From the NCBI GenBank assembly GCA_916049935.1, contig CAJZJI010000022.1, positions 1-8,241 of the forward strand: 8,241 bases of DNA, given 5' to 3'. Each line of letters begins with the position of its first letter. The first letter of the stretch is position 1. The notes beneath the pieces were generated by a model. That model was not told where the DNA came from. It did not search any database and saw only the letters and a list, made by a program, of their open reading frames with translations. The DNA comes from an uncultured Streptococcus sp. Its GTDB lineage: Bacteria; Bacillota; Bacilli; Lactobacillales; Aerococcaceae. A program made the position numbers and the translations under genes. Below, piece by piece: positions 1-7,963 of this stretch.

Positions 1-23
1 CTGATTGATAATAATGGATTCAT
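1..23 (-). CDS. psuG: Start of a gene fitting pseudouridine-5'-phosphate glycosidase (partial)
   Basis: Only the first seven codons are inside the window, reading M-N-P-L-L-S-I on the minus strand. The ATG (23-21) overlaps the TGA of the upstream kinase (22-20) in an ATGA arrangement. An AAAGAGG ribosome binding site lies about 7 nt before it, inside the kinase coding sequence. PsuG proteins of Firmicutes commonly begin with M-N/K-x-x-L-x-I-S, and PsuG, which splits pseudouridine 5'-phosphate into uracil and ribose 5-phosphate, is the usual partner of the kinase next to it. The name therefore rests on context plus seven residues. A different downstream gene is possible; the existence of a translationally coupled ORF is better supported than its identity. 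Confidence 0.55.
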
Positions 24-973
24 GATAAACCTCTTTCCTTTAATTGTTGATATTCTTTTTCAAATGACTTAGCATTTAAGTCTTTTCGAACTGTTTCAAT
101 GGCTTGGACCGTATAGTACGAATTCGTTAATCCGTATCCAATCGACTCTTCCAAGCTTGCTCCTTTAAGAGCTCCGTAAAGCACTCCAGAAGAAAATGAA
201 TCTCCTGCGCCTGTCACGTCACAGACATGCTCTGCTTTTATAGGTGTAAAAGTCTTTACGACTCCTGTAGCATCTGCAAAGACACCACATTTGGTTCCTT
301 TAGTAATCACAATGTTTTCTACGCCGTCTTTTTGCCATAAAGTAGCTAATTCCGCTAGCGTATGTTCTCCGTACCTCGTCCTGGACTCGTCCGCGTTGAC
401 GACAATCCAGGTCACTCCTTGTAAATCGTCTGGGATTCGTTTCATCTTCGGTCCACTCACTGGAATAATGGCCAGTGGAATCTTCTCTAAACTAGTCAGC
501 TGTATGAGCGCTTGTAATGTTTCTTGCGGAAGATTCAGATCCGCAATGACTAGAGATGCTTGTTTCACCGCTTCTTCATGCGAAATAAGCCAGTCAGGCG
601 TCATTTCCTCACAAATGGACATATCGGCTAAAGCTAGACACATATCTCCTTGAAGATCCAAAATCGCTGTATAATTCGACGTTGTTTTTCCTTTTAAGCG
701 GTCTACAAGTGAAAATTCGATAATGCCTTCCGTCTCTTTTTCAAGCCACGTAAAACTTTCATCATCGCCTGCAACTGACAACATCTTAACAGGTACGCCT
801 AGACGTCCCAGATTTTCGGCAATGTTTCTTGAAACACCACCGGCACTCAGCGACGAGACCACAGGATTACTTGTCTCAAGCACGAGATTTTCGAGCAATT
901 GAACTTTCTTATCCACGTTCATTCCGCCGATACAGAGTACGTAGGAATCTTTAAAATTCTTCTCTTCTGACAT
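20..973 (-). CDS. psuK: Pseudouridine kinase, PfkB/ribokinase family
   Basis: A 317-residue cytoplasmic sugar/nucleoside kinase of the PfkB family, predicted to phosphorylate pseudouridine at the 5' position with ATP. Family signatures are visible. An N-terminal GGMNVD (residues 16-21) is followed by the substrate-side glycine motif AGGVSRNIAENLGRLG (44-59). TTSNYTAILD (97-106) and ALADM (114-118) follow, then the N-x-x-E motif N193-ADE. The anion-hole signature DVTGAGD ends in the presumed catalytic base D258. The GGVxRNIAxNL block and the TSxYxxxLDxxGxM block match remembered E. coli PsuK better than ribokinase or fructokinase. The ATG at 973 is preceded by AAGGGGGA at a spacing of about 6-7 nt. 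The gene is the first of its own transcription unit and overlaps the next start codon. Exact substrate is inferred; another nucleoside or sugar kinase is the main alternative. Confidence 0.82.
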   Translation of the reverse strand: MSEEKNFKDSYVLCIGGMNVDKKVQLLENLVLETSNPVVSSLSAGGVSRNIAENLGRLGVPVKMLSVAGDDESFTWLEKETEGIIEFSLVDRLKGKTTSNYTAILDLQGDMCLALADMSICEEMTPDWLISHEEAVKQASLVIADLNLPQETLQALIQLTSLEKIPLAIIPVSGPKMKRIPDDLQGVTWIVVNADESRTRYGEHTLAELATLWQKDGVENIVITKGTKCGVFADATGVVKTFTPIKAEHVCDVTGAGDSFSSGVLYGALKGASLEESIGYGLTNSYYTVQAIETVRKDLNAKSFEKEYQQLKERGLS

Positions 974-1054
974 GAAACATCCCCCTTCGTATACAAAAAG
1001 GTTCGATGAATGGAGGTTGATGAAGCTTTTCCTTCATTCGGTCTTATACGCTTC

Positions 1055-1084
1055 ATTATACGCGATAACCCCTACTCCAATCAA
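1055..1084 (-). promoter_or_regulatory. Promoter of the psuK unit
   Basis: On the minus strand a -35-like TTGATT (1084-1079) and a perfect TATAAT -10 box (1060-1055) are separated by 18 nt. This predicts a start near 1048 and a leader of about 75 nt before the psuK ATG at 973. It is the only good sigma-70/sigma-A type match in the spacer between the PDH terminator and psuK. The -35 box matches consensus at four of six positions, which would suit an activator-assisted promoter. Confidence 0.7.
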
Positions 1085-1129
1085 GCTATCCAGGAGAAAA
1101 CCACAAATATTTCAAAGTTCATTTACATA

Positions 1130-1142
1130 ATTGTTCGGATTT
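1130..1142 (-). promoter_or_regulatory. PurBox-like site (possible PurR binding site)
   Basis: The minus strand reads AAATCCGAACAAT, an exact match to the published PurBox consensus AWWWCCGAACWWT of PurR in Lactococcus and Bacillus. It lies about 46 nt upstream of the psuK -35 box and roughly 88 nt upstream of the predicted transcription start, in the same orientation as transcription. In Lactococcus PurR activates from PurBoxes somewhat closer, near -76. No clear second, inverted box of the Bacillus arrangement is seen. Site recognition is by motif only; PurR control of this unit is an inference. Confidence 0.5.
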
Positions 1143-1177
1143 AAAACATAAACTACTCCACCTTTTTTAATAGCAAC

Positions 1178-1204
1178 AAAAAAGGACTCGAAAACTCGAG
1201 TCCT
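1178..1204 (-). terminator. Rho-independent terminator of the PDH operon
   Basis: In the minus direction a perfect 9-bp stem AGGACTCGA / TCGAGTCCT closes a GTTT tetraloop (arms 1204-1196 and 1191-1183). An uninterrupted run of T residues (1182-1178) follows directly. It begins 18 nt after the pdhD stop codon. This is a textbook intrinsic terminator and separates the PDH operon from the psuK unit. Confidence 0.93.
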
Positions 1205-1222
1205 CTGTCGTATTCTTTAGAA

Positions 1223-2629
1223 TTATACGTGAATTGGCATACCTAATGCTAATTCAGCAGTATCCATAACTACTTCTGATAATGATGGATGTGAGTGGAT
1301 TGTTAATGCGATATCTTCTGCATTCATTCCAGCTTCAACTGCTAAACCTAATTCAGCAATAATGTCTGAAGCGTTCACGCCGGCAACTTGTGCACCAACG
1401 ATTACGTTATCTTCCTTAGTAGTGATTAAACGAACGAAACCTTCAGTAGCGTTCAATGATAATGCACGACCATTTCCTGCTAATGGGAATTTAGAAGCTT
1501 TTACTTGTAAACCAGCATCTTTAGCTTGTTGTTGAGTGTAACCAACTGAAGCTAATTCTGGATCAGTGAAGGCAACAGATGGCATTGCACGGTAGTCAAC
1601 AGCCACTGGTTTACCTGAGATTGCTTCTGCAGCAACTTTTCCTTCGTAGCTTGCTTTGTGAGCAAGAGCTGGTCCAGGAACGATATCACCGATTGCGAAG
1701 ATTGATTTAACGTTTGTACGTCCTTGGTTGTCAACTTTAACTAAACCACGGTCAGTCATTTCAACACCAGCAACATCTAAACCAATTTCGTCTGTGTTAG
1801 GACGGCGACCTACAGCAACCATTACGTAGTCAGCTTCAACAGCTTCTTCTTTGCCGTCTACTGTGTACTTAACAGTTACGCTGTCACCATTGTCAACAGC
1901 TTCTTTAGCCATTGCGTTTGTTACGATAGTAACACCTTTTTTAGCCATGTTATCTTCAACAAGTTTAACCATGTCTTTATCAAACATTGAAAGGATGCTT
2001 GGAGCACCTTCAAGGATTGTAACTTCTGAACCTAAGTTAGCGTATGCTGAACCTAGTTCTGAACCGATAACCCCACCACCGATAACAACTAATTTTTTAG
2101 GAACTTCTTTAAGACCTAAACCACCAGTTGAATCGATAACGCGTCCGCCAAATTTGAAACCTTTGATTTCGATTGGACGGCTACCTGTAGCTACGATAGC
2201 ATGGTTGAATGAGTATGTTTGAGCGCTCTCTTCAGTAACAACACGTAAAGTGTGCTCATCCACTAAGAACGCTTCCCCTTTAATAATTTCAACTTTGTTT
2301 TTCTTTAATAAGTACTCAACACCAGCAGTTAATTTCTTAACAACTTGGTTATCTTTCCATTCTTGAGTTTTAGCGAAGTCTAAAACAACTTCTTTAGCAG
2401 TCACACCAAACACTTCTGAGTGTTGTGCTTCTTGGTAATGATGTCCAGCTGAAATTAACGCTTTAGATGGAATACATCCAACGTTTAAGCAGACACCACC
2501 AAAATATTCTTTCTCAATAATCGCAACTTTTTGACCTTCTTGAGCTGCACGAATAGCTGCAACATATCCACCAGGGCCGGCACCGATTACGACTGTATCT
2601 AGTTCAATAGCGAAATCGCCTACTACCAT
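1223..2629 (-). CDS. pdhD: Dihydrolipoyl dehydrogenase, E3 of pyruvate dehydrogenase
   Basis: A 468-residue FAD enzyme that reoxidises the dihydrolipoyl arms of E2 and passes the electrons to NAD+. The N-terminal FAD-binding motif is GAGPGG (residues 16-21). The redox disulfide is C47-LNVG-C52. A second Rossmann motif [10 protein letters not shown] for NAD lies in the middle, around residues 185-194. The C-terminal active-site base motif is H445-S-H447-P...E452, where H447 and E452 form the catalytic pair. Length equals that of the family. The start chosen is the ATG at 2629 (MVVGDF), matching Bacillus PdhD, with AGAGGTG 6 nt upstream; an in-frame GTG at 2638 would overlap that ribosome binding site. 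It is the last gene of the PDH operon, 78 nt after pdhC, followed by a strong terminator. It may also serve other 2-oxoacid complexes. Confidence 0.97.
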   Translation of the reverse strand: MVVGDFAIELDTVVIGAGPGGYVAAIRAAQEGQKVAIIEKEYFGGVCLNVGCIPSKALISAGHHYQEAQHSEVFGVTAKEVVLDFAKTQEWKDNQVVKKLTAGVEYLLKKNKVEIIKGEAFLVDEHTLRVVTEESAQTYSFNHAIVATGSRPIEIKGFKFGGRVIDSTGGLGLKEVPKKLVVIGGGVIGSELGSAYANLGSEVTILEGAPSILSMFDKDMVKLVEDNMAKKGVTIVTNAMAKEAVDNGDSVTVKYTVDGKEEAVEADYVMVAVGRRPNTDEIGLDVAGVEMTDRGLVKVDNQGRTNVKSIFAIGDIVPGPALAHKASYEGKVAAEAISGKPVAVDYRAMPSVAFTDPELASVGYTQQQAKDAGLQVKASKFPLAGNGRALSLNATEGFVRLITTKEDNVIVGAQVAGVNASDIIAELGLAVEAGMNAEDIALTIHSHPSLSEVVMDTAELALGMPIHV

Positions 2630-2635
2630 TTTTTT

Positions 2636-2642
2636 CACCTCT
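2636..2642 (-). promoter_or_regulatory. Ribosome binding site deciding the pdhD start
   Basis: AGAGGTG on the minus strand sits 6 nt before the ATG at 2629. The longer reading frame would begin at a GTG (2638-2636) lying inside this Shine-Dalgarno sequence, so the shorter start, conserved with Bacillus PdhD, is preferred. Confidence 0.8.
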
Positions 2643-2658
2643 TAAAAGTTTTCAAATA

Positions 2659-2693
2659 AGGAACCGACGTAAACCCAGGTCTACGCCGTTCCT
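2659..2693 (-). other. Hairpin in the pdhC-pdhD spacer
   Basis: The spacer RNA can fold into a stem of about 12 bp: AGGAACGGCGTA pairs with TACGTCGGTTCCT, with one bulged G and one G-U pair. The loop is about 10 nt. It starts 14 nt after the pdhC stop and ends 16 nt before the pdhD ribosome binding site. The sequence after it (TTATTTG) is only weakly T-rich, so mRNA stabilisation, processing or partial termination is more likely than full termination. Confidence 0.6.
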
Positions 2694-2707
2694 AACAATT
2701 TAATGAA

Positions 2708-4333
2708 TTAAGCTTCCATTAATAATAATTCTGGATCATTCAATAGACGTTTCAATTCGTTCATAGCTTTTTGAGCAGTTGCTCCATCCACGATACGGTG
2801 GTCAAAGCTTAATGATAATTTCATGTTACGTCCGATTACGATTTCATCGTTTTCGTTGATAACTGGTTCGCGAACGATTGTACCAACACCTAAAATCGCA
2901 ACTTCAGGGTAGTTGATAACTGGAGTGAACCAGCCGCCACCTACTGAACCGATGTTAGAAATTGTAATTGTTCCTTGTCCCATATCTCCTGCAGTTAATT
3001 TACCTTCATGAGCTTTTGCAGCTAATGCGTTAATTTCATCTGCGATAGCGAACATGCTCTTAGCATTCGCATCTTTGATATTTGGAACGAATAAACCTAA
3101 ATCAGTATCAGTTGCAATACCGATGTTGATGTAGTTTTTGTAAACAATTTCTTGAGATGCATCGTCGATAGAAGCATTCAATACTGGGAATTTCTTCATT
3201 GCTACTGCTAAAGCTTTAACAACGTAAGGTAAGAATGTTAATTTAGTACCTTGTGCAGCTGCAACATCTTTGAATTTCTTACGGTGATCCCAAAGTTTAG
3301 AAACTTCAACTTGGTCATGTAAAGTAACGTGTGGTGCAGTGTGTTTGCTGTTAACCATTGCTTTAGAGATTGCTTTACGCATTGGAGTTAATTTAACGCG
3401 TTCTTCACGTTCAGCTGATCCAACGAATGGTTTAGCTGGAGCTGGAGCCGCTGCTGGTGCAGATGCTTGAGCTGGAGCTGCTGGTGCAGATGCTGCAGGA
3501 GCTTCTACTGCTGCTGGAGCTGCTGGTGCAGCTACTGGTGCGCCACCGAAGTTATCGATGTCTTCACGAGTGATGCGTCCGCCTTTACCAGTTGGAACTA
3601 CTGCTGTGATGTCAACGCCTTTTTCACGTGCATATTGACGAACTGAAGGCATTGCTAATACTAATTTACCAGGGTTGCTTGCTGCAGGAACTCCTGTTGG
3701 AGCTGCAGGTGCCGCTGGAGCTGCTGCTGGTGCTGGGGCTGCTGGGGCTGCTGGAGCCGCTGCTGCAGGTGCGTGAGAACCGCCTTCTGTTGCGATTTCA
3801 ACGATTACATCACCAACGTGAGCTACTGTTCCTTCAGAAACTAAAACTGCTGTAACAGTTCCAGCTACTGGAGAAGGAATAGATTCTACTGATTTGTCGT
3901 TTTGTACTTCGAATAAAATGTCATCTTCAGCAATCTTGTCGCCTACTTTGATGTCGATTTTAACGATTTCACCTTCTGCAATTCCTTCACCGATGTCAGG
4001 TAATTTGAATTGGAAAGTGCTTGATGCTGCTTGTGCAGCTGGTGCAGGGGAAGCCGCTGGAGCCGCTGCTGGTGCAGATGCTTCTGCAGGGCCAGAACCA
4101 TCGTCGATTACTACGATGATGTCGCCTACGCGAGCTACTGTACCTTCTTGAACTTTAACTTCTAATACTTTACCACTTACTGGAGAAGGAATTTCTTCTA
4201 CAGATTTGTCGTTTTGTACTTCGAATAAAATATCATCTTCTTGAATTGTATCTCCGACTTTAATGTCGATTTTTACGATTTCGCCTTCTGCGATACCTTC
4301 ACCGATATCAGGCATTTTAAATTGGAAAGCCAT
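2708..4333 (-). CDS. pdhC: Dihydrolipoamide acetyltransferase, E2 of pyruvate dehydrogenase, two lipoyl domains
   Basis: A 541-residue core subunit that accepts the acetyl group from E1 on swinging lipoyl arms and transfers it to CoA. Order: lipoyl domain 1 (about 2-77, lipoyl-lysine K43 in QNDKSV), Ala/Pro linker, lipoyl domain 2 (about 106-181, K147 in QNDKSV), Ala/Pro linker (188-218), peripheral-subunit-binding domain (about 226-262, [12 protein letters not shown]...[11 protein letters not shown]), a third Ala/Pro linker, and the acyltransferase domain (about 325-541). The active-site motif is H512-RIV-D516-G near the C-terminus. An upstream in-frame ATG at 4378 would add 15 residues (MCSLEF...) unlike any E2 and would lie within the intercistronic hairpin. 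The ATG at 4333, preceded by AGAAGGGA at 9 nt, gives the canonical [13 protein letters not shown] start. Two lipoyl domains are also usual in related Lactobacillales E2 proteins. Confidence 0.97.
   Translation of the reverse strand: MAFQFKMPDIGEGIAEGEIVKIDIKVGDTIQEDDILFEVQNDKSVEEIPSPVSGKVLEVKVQEGTVARVGDIIVVIDDGSGPAEASAPAAAPAASPAPAAQAASSTFQFKLPDIGEGIAEGEIVKIDIKVGDKIAEDDILFEVQNDKSVESIPSPVAGTVTAVLVSEGTVAHVGDVIVEIATEGGSHAPAAAAPAAPAAPAPAAAPAAPAAPTGVPAASNPGKLVLAMPSVRQYAREKGVDITAVVPTGKGGRITREDIDNFGGAPVAAPAAPAAVEAPAASAPAAPAQASAPAAAPAPAKPFVGSAEREERVKLTPMRKAISKAMVNSKHTAPHVTLHDQVEVSKLWDHRKKFKDVAAAQGTKLTFLPYVVKALAVAMKKFPVLNASIDDASQEIVYKNYINIGIATDTDLGLFVPNIKDANAKSMFAIADEINALAAKAHEGKLTAGDMGQGTITISNIGSVGGGWFTPVINYPEVAILGVGTIVREPVINENDEIVIGRNMKLSLSFDHRIVDGATAQKAMNELKRLLNDPELLLMEA
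3791..4330 (-). repeat. Duplicated lipoyl-domain coding sequence
   Basis: Residues 2-77 (4330-4103) and 106-181 (4018-3791) of PdhC are two copies of the lipoyl domain. They share long identical blocks such as [19 protein letters not shown] and [15 protein letters not shown], and much of the DNA is also the same. The similarity is far above what the fold needs, which suggests recent duplication or ongoing gene conversion. Between and after the copies lie low-complexity GCT/GCA/CCA-type Ala/Pro linkers (roughly 4100-4020, 3775-3680 and 3545-3430). Confidence 0.85.
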
Positions 4334-4354
4334 GCTTGTACATCCCTTCTTATT

Positions 4355-4382
4355 TTTATAAAACTCTAAAGAGCACACTCAA
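4355..4382 (-). promoter_or_regulatory. Possible internal promoter ahead of pdhC
   Basis: On the minus strand TTGAGT (4382-4377) and TATAAA (4360-4355) are 16 nt apart, a fair promoter-like match just before the pdhC ribosome binding site. It overlaps the hairpin of the same spacer. Firmicute PDH operons can carry a promoter inside the operon before E2, so this is plausible, but an A+T-rich spacer gives such matches by chance. Confidence 0.3.
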
Positions 4383-4399
4383 GGGAGAGGCTCTTTAGA
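4365..4399 (-). other. Hairpin (terminator-like) in the pdhB-pdhC spacer
   Basis: A perfect 10-bp stem TCTAAAGAGC / GCTCTTTAGA (4399-4390 and 4374-4365) encloses a 15-nt loop. In the transcribed direction it is followed by GTTTTATAAAAATAAG, a broken T-run. It lies 16 nt after the pdhB stop codon and before the pdhC ribosome binding site. It could act as a partial terminator or an RNA-stabilising or processing element between the E1 genes and E2/E3. Confidence 0.65.
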
Positions 4400-4415
4400 A
4401 TGAAAATTTGTTGAA

Positions 4416-5393
4416 TTAGAAGTTCACTGTTTCGCGAACTTTAGCTTCAATATCGCTAGCATTTGGTAACCAGTCGTTTTCTGCTTGACCAAATGGGAAG
4501 ATTGTATCTGGAGCTGCAACACGTCCGATTGGAGCTTCTAAGTTTAAGATTGCGCGCTCAGCAATTTCAGACATAACCATTGCGCCGATACCAGCTTGAC
4601 GTTGTGCTTCTTGAACAACAACTACGCGACCAGTTTTTTCAACTGATGCTAAGATTGTGTCTAAGTCTAATGGAGAAACAGTACGTAAGTCGATAACTTC
4701 AACTGAAATTCCTTCTTTTTCTAAGTTCTCAGCAGCTTTAACTGCTTCACGAACCATTGCACCGTAAGTAATTACAGAAACGTCTTTACCTTCACGAGTT
4801 ACTGCAGCTACTCCTAGAGGAACTGTGTATTCTCCTTCTGGAACTTCTTCACGGAATGAACGGTATAGTTTCATGTGTTCTAAGTAAACAACTGGGTCGT
4901 TGTCACGAATAGCTGAGATTAATAACCCTTTTGCATCGTATGGGTTTGATGGGATAACCACTTTCAAACCTGGTGATTGAGCTACTAAACCTTCTAAGTT
5001 ATCTGAGTGTAATTCTGGAGTATGTACCCCTCCACCCATTGGTGAACGGAATACGATAGGCATTTGACGAGTTCCACCCATACGGTAACGTGTACGAGCT
5101 GCTTGAGCTACCACGCTATCCATTACTTCGAATACGAATCCGAAGAATTGGATTTCAGGAACTGGACGGTAACCTTCTAATGCTAAACCGATTGCTAAAC
5201 CACCGATACCAGATTCTGCTAAAGGAGTATTGAACACGCGGTCTTCACCAAATTCATCTTGAAGCCCTTGAGTTGCACGGAAAACCCCACCGTTTTTACC
5301 AACGTCTTCCCCGAAAATTAGGACATTTTCATCACGTTTTAATTCAACAGCCAATGCATCAGTGATGGCTTGAATCATTGTCATTTGTGCCAT
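4416..5393 (-). CDS. pdhB: Pyruvate dehydrogenase E1 component, beta subunit
   Basis: A 325-residue subunit of the alpha2-beta2 thiamine-diphosphate enzyme that decarboxylates pyruvate and acetylates the E2 lipoyl arm. The N-terminal pyrimidine-binding domain shows GEDVG (28-32) and FNTPLAE, with E60 in the position of the conserved glutamate that activates the thiamine aminopyrimidine ring. A transketolase C-terminal domain begins around residue 200 ([20 protein letters not shown]). Length is normal for the family and no key residue seems lost. The ATG at 5393 lies 2 nt after the pdhA stop, and its ribosome binding site is inside pdhA, so the two E1 subunits are likely translated in equal amounts. 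An 82-nt spacer separates it from pdhC. Confidence 0.97.
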   Translation of the reverse strand: MAQMTMIQAITDALAVELKRDENVLIFGEDVGKNGGVFRATQGLQDEFGEDRVFNTPLAESGIGGLAIGLALEGYRPVPEIQFFGFVFEVMDSVVAQAARTRYRMGGTRQMPIVFRSPMGGGVHTPELHSDNLEGLVAQSPGLKVVIPSNPYDAKGLLISAIRDNDPVVYLEHMKLYRSFREEVPEGEYTVPLGVAAVTREGKDVSVITYGAMVREAVKAAENLEKEGISVEVIDLRTVSPLDLDTILASVEKTGRVVVVQEAQRQAGIGAMVMSEIAERAILNLEAPIGRVAAPDTIFPFGQAENDWLPNASDIEAKVRETVNF

Positions 5394-5395
5394 AA

Positions 5396-6573
<1,178 letters not shown>

Positions 6574-6584
6574 CCCTCTGCTAT

Positions 6585-6613
6585 CGTATAATAATTTAAC
6601 AAACTTTTGTGAA
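6585..6613 (-). promoter_or_regulatory. Candidate pdhA promoter, proximal
   Basis: TTCACA (6613-6608; five of six to TTGACA) and TATACG (6590-6585; four of six to TATAAT) are separated by 17 nt. The predicted start is near 6578, giving a leader of about 75 nt. The -35 box is part of TTTCACAAAAGTTT, a near-copy of an element 50 nt upstream. Confidence 0.45.
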
Positions 6614-6623
6614 ATATGCAAGC

Positions 6624-6700
6624 AAAGAAGACTTTATAGAGCGTATTTGTAAACTTTGTGAAAAAACTACCACTATCTTACGCTAAATAAAGTCTTCTTT
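6624..6700. repeat. Long inverted repeat upstream of pdhA
   Basis: The arms are 6624-6645 and 6679-6700. AAAGAAGACTTTAT pairs perfectly with its complement over 14 bp, then a 2x2 mismatch, then AGCGTA/TACGCT over 6 bp, enclosing a 33-nt loop. Neither flank has a strong T-run, so it is not a convincing terminator in either direction. The arms could be a DNA-level operator or an RNA hairpin formed by dinB read-through. Confidence 0.8.
6633..6662 (-). promoter_or_regulatory. Candidate pdhA promoter, distal
   Basis: TTCACA (6662-6657) and TATAAA (6638-6633; five of six to TATAAT) are separated by 18 nt. The -35 box falls in the loop of the inverted repeat and the -10 box in its pdhA-proximal arm. 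Any protein bound to that palindrome would compete with RNA polymerase here. Confidence 0.4.
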
Positions 6701-6770
6701 TATTCTTATTTGTTAATTCAATTTTCTGTTTTCACGTTTTTTCAGTAAATGAATTCTTAATTTTCACAAT

Positions 6771-6807
6771 GAAACTGTACTAGTCTGTTGATGAAAACTG
6801 TACTATT
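6771..6807. repeat. Direct repeats AAACTGTACTA, copies 2 and 3
   Basis: Copy 2 core is 6772-6782 and copy 3 core is 6795-6805, a centre-to-centre distance of 23 nt, near two helical turns. Copy 3 extends to 14 nt identical with copy 1 at 6560. On the pdhA-coding strand the pair reads TAGTACAGTTT twice. Tandem cores at this spacing resemble binding sites for a dimeric regulator. Confidence 0.7.
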
Positions 6808-6823
6808 ATTTTAAAACAGTTTT
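6794..6823 (-). terminator. Weak hairpin overlapping the dinB stop codon
   Basis: AAAACTGT and ACAGTTTT form a perfect 8-bp A+T-rich stem (6823-6816 and 6801-6794) with a 14-nt loop that includes the dinB stop codon. There is no T-run after it beyond the stem, so termination would be inefficient. One arm is shared with repeat copy 3, so the match may instead reflect an operator. Confidence 0.3.
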
Positions 6824-7869
6824 AATTGTTTATATAGTCTATTTGTATTTTCCAGATGCGAAACGGTGAGTCCTATCAGTCTTATCGGGCGTTCTTGCAT
6901 CATTTCTTCAAAAAGCTGAAGTGCAATCGAATAGATTTCCTCCTGTTTATTCAAATAATCACGCATTGTAACACTCTTAGTGATTGTATTAAATTCCGAA
7001 TCTCTTAATTTAAGCGTGACGGTTCTTGCAGCAAGACTTCTCTTTCTCAACATCCGCTCTAATTCTTGTGCAAACTCCTCCAAGTATCCCGTTAGAATAC
7101 CATGGTCGGTCGTATCCTTTATTAAGGTTCGCTCTGTCCCGATGGATTTACGTTCCCTGTGAAGCGTCAGTTGGTCATTTGACTCCCCTCGTACTTGCAA
7201 GTACAATCGTGGACCAAGAGTGCCAAACTTCTTCTCCAGTTCTTCCTTAGATAATGGAAAGAGATCTTCTCCTGTTAATATCCCCGCCTGTTTCAATTTT
7301 TCCGCGCTCACTTTTCCTACTCCATAGAAATCTTCGATAGGAATTGCTCGAATAAATTCTTTGGCATTTTCTGGTGTAATGACGGTCACTCCAGAAGGCT
7401 TATGATAACCTGAAGCCATTTTCGCGAGAAACTTATTAAAGGACACGCCAACTGAACAAGTGAGTCCTGTTTTTTCGTAGACATCCTTTTGAATCGAATG
7501 AGCAATCACTGTTGCAGAGTTGATTCCTTTCTTATTCTCTGTAACATCTAAATAGGCTTCATCAATCGAGAGCGGTTCGATTAAATCAGTGTAGGTTCGA
7601 AACACTTCATGCACCTGGGCAGAAACTTCTTTATATAACTGATATCGCCCAGGCGTGAGTATGGCTTGTGGACATAGTTTCATGGCTTTGGCTGTAGGCA
7701 TCGCAGAACGCACGCCAAAAGCTCTCGCCTCATATGAACAAGTAGACACAACACCTCTTTGGTTAGGTTTCCCACCGACAATCACAGGCTTTCCTCTCCA
7801 CTCAGGATGGTCCCTTTGTTCCACCGATGCGAAAAACGCATCCATATCTACATGTAAAATTTTCCGCAT
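6811..7869 (-). CDS. dinB: DNA polymerase IV (Y family, translesion)
   Basis: A 352-residue error-prone polymerase that extends past damaged template bases; length equals E. coli DinB. The palm starts with HVDMDAFFASVE (6-17), holding metal ligand D8 and the steric-gate aromatic at F12/F13. The second catalytic pair is D103-E104 in SIDEAYLDVT. SVGVSFNKFLAKMASG (139-154) and the helix-hairpin-helix region PIEDFYGVGK (177-186) are typical. The little-finger domain follows, and the protein ends in Q348-LKLF-352, a near-ideal QLxLF sliding-clamp motif. The ATG at 7869 is preceded by GAGAGGG at about 6 nt. The 94-bp upstream spacer shows no LexA/DinR box of the GAAC-N4-GTTC type, so SOS control is not evident. 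Codon choice is less biased than in the PDH genes, as expected for a weakly expressed gene. Confidence 0.96.
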   Translation of the reverse strand: MRKILHVDMDAFFASVEQRDHPEWRGKPVIVGGKPNQRGVVSTCSYEARAFGVRSAMPTAKAMKLCPQAILTPGRYQLYKEVSAQVHEVFRTYTDLIEPLSIDEAYLDVTENKKGINSATVIAHSIQKDVYEKTGLTCSVGVSFNKFLAKMASGYHKPSGVTVITPENAKEFIRAIPIEDFYGVGKVSAEKLKQAGILTGEDLFPLSKEELEKKFGTLGPRLYLQVRGESNDQLTLHRERKSIGTERTLIKDTTDHGILTGYLEEFAQELERMLRKRSLAARTVTLKLRDSEFNTITKSVTMRDYLNKQEEIYSIALQLFEEMMQERPIRLIGLTVSHLENTNRLYKQLKLF

Positions 7870-7923
7870 CGATTTCCCTCTCTTTCTATCAACGTTTCTT
7901 CTCTATCTTATCGATTTTTGATG

Positions 7924-7956
7924 AAAAATAAAAACGGAATGCACATTGGCACTCCG
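7924..7956 (-). terminator. Rho-independent terminator of the upstream membrane-protein gene
   Basis: In the minus direction CGGAGTGC pairs with GCATTCCG (8 bp including one G-U pair) around a 6-nt loop, followed directly by TTTTTATTTTT. It lies 7 nt after the stop codon of the partial gene and upstream of dinB, so dinB should have its own promoter within about 55 bp (7870-7923). I see only a weak -10-like TAAGAT there. Confidence 0.88.
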
Positions 7957-7963
7957 CTTGCGT

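Noticed and set aside
291..653. Plus-strand open frame of 120 codons opposite psuK
   Set aside because: It lies wholly within a well-supported kinase gene on the other strand, and its product is Ser/Cys-rich with no recognisable motif.
1008..1039. Imperfect hairpin in the psuK leader with a T-run about 8 nt later, as a possible attenuator
   Set aside because: The stem has a mismatch and a 14-nt loop, and the T-run is not adjacent; no alternative antiterminator pairing or riboswitch core was found.
2630..2638. GTG start for pdhD adding three residues
   Set aside because: The GTG is part of the AGAGGTG ribosome binding site, and the ATG at 2629 gives the conserved MVVGDF start.
3628..4151. 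Plus-strand open frames opposite pdhC with Leu- or Ala-rich products
   Set aside because: They are complements of the Ala/Pro linker and lipoyl-domain codons of E2. Low-complexity composition keeps these frames open; there is no independent evidence of coding.
4334..4378. Longer pdhC start ([12 protein letters not shown]...)
   Set aside because: The extra 15 residues are unlike E2 proteins and would be encoded by the intercistronic hairpin and Shine-Dalgarno region. The ATG at 4333 has a good ribosome binding site and the canonical start.
6647..6663. Possible catabolite-responsive element (cre) near TGTAAACTTTGTGA
   Set aside because: It misses the central CG and another conserved position of the cre consensus. 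The neighbouring stretch at 6726-6745 has the CG but fails in both arms.
6737..6751. CodY-box-like sequence in the pdhA spacer
   Set aside because: I count 11 of 15 matches to AATTTTCWGAAAATT, which is common by chance in A+T-rich DNA.
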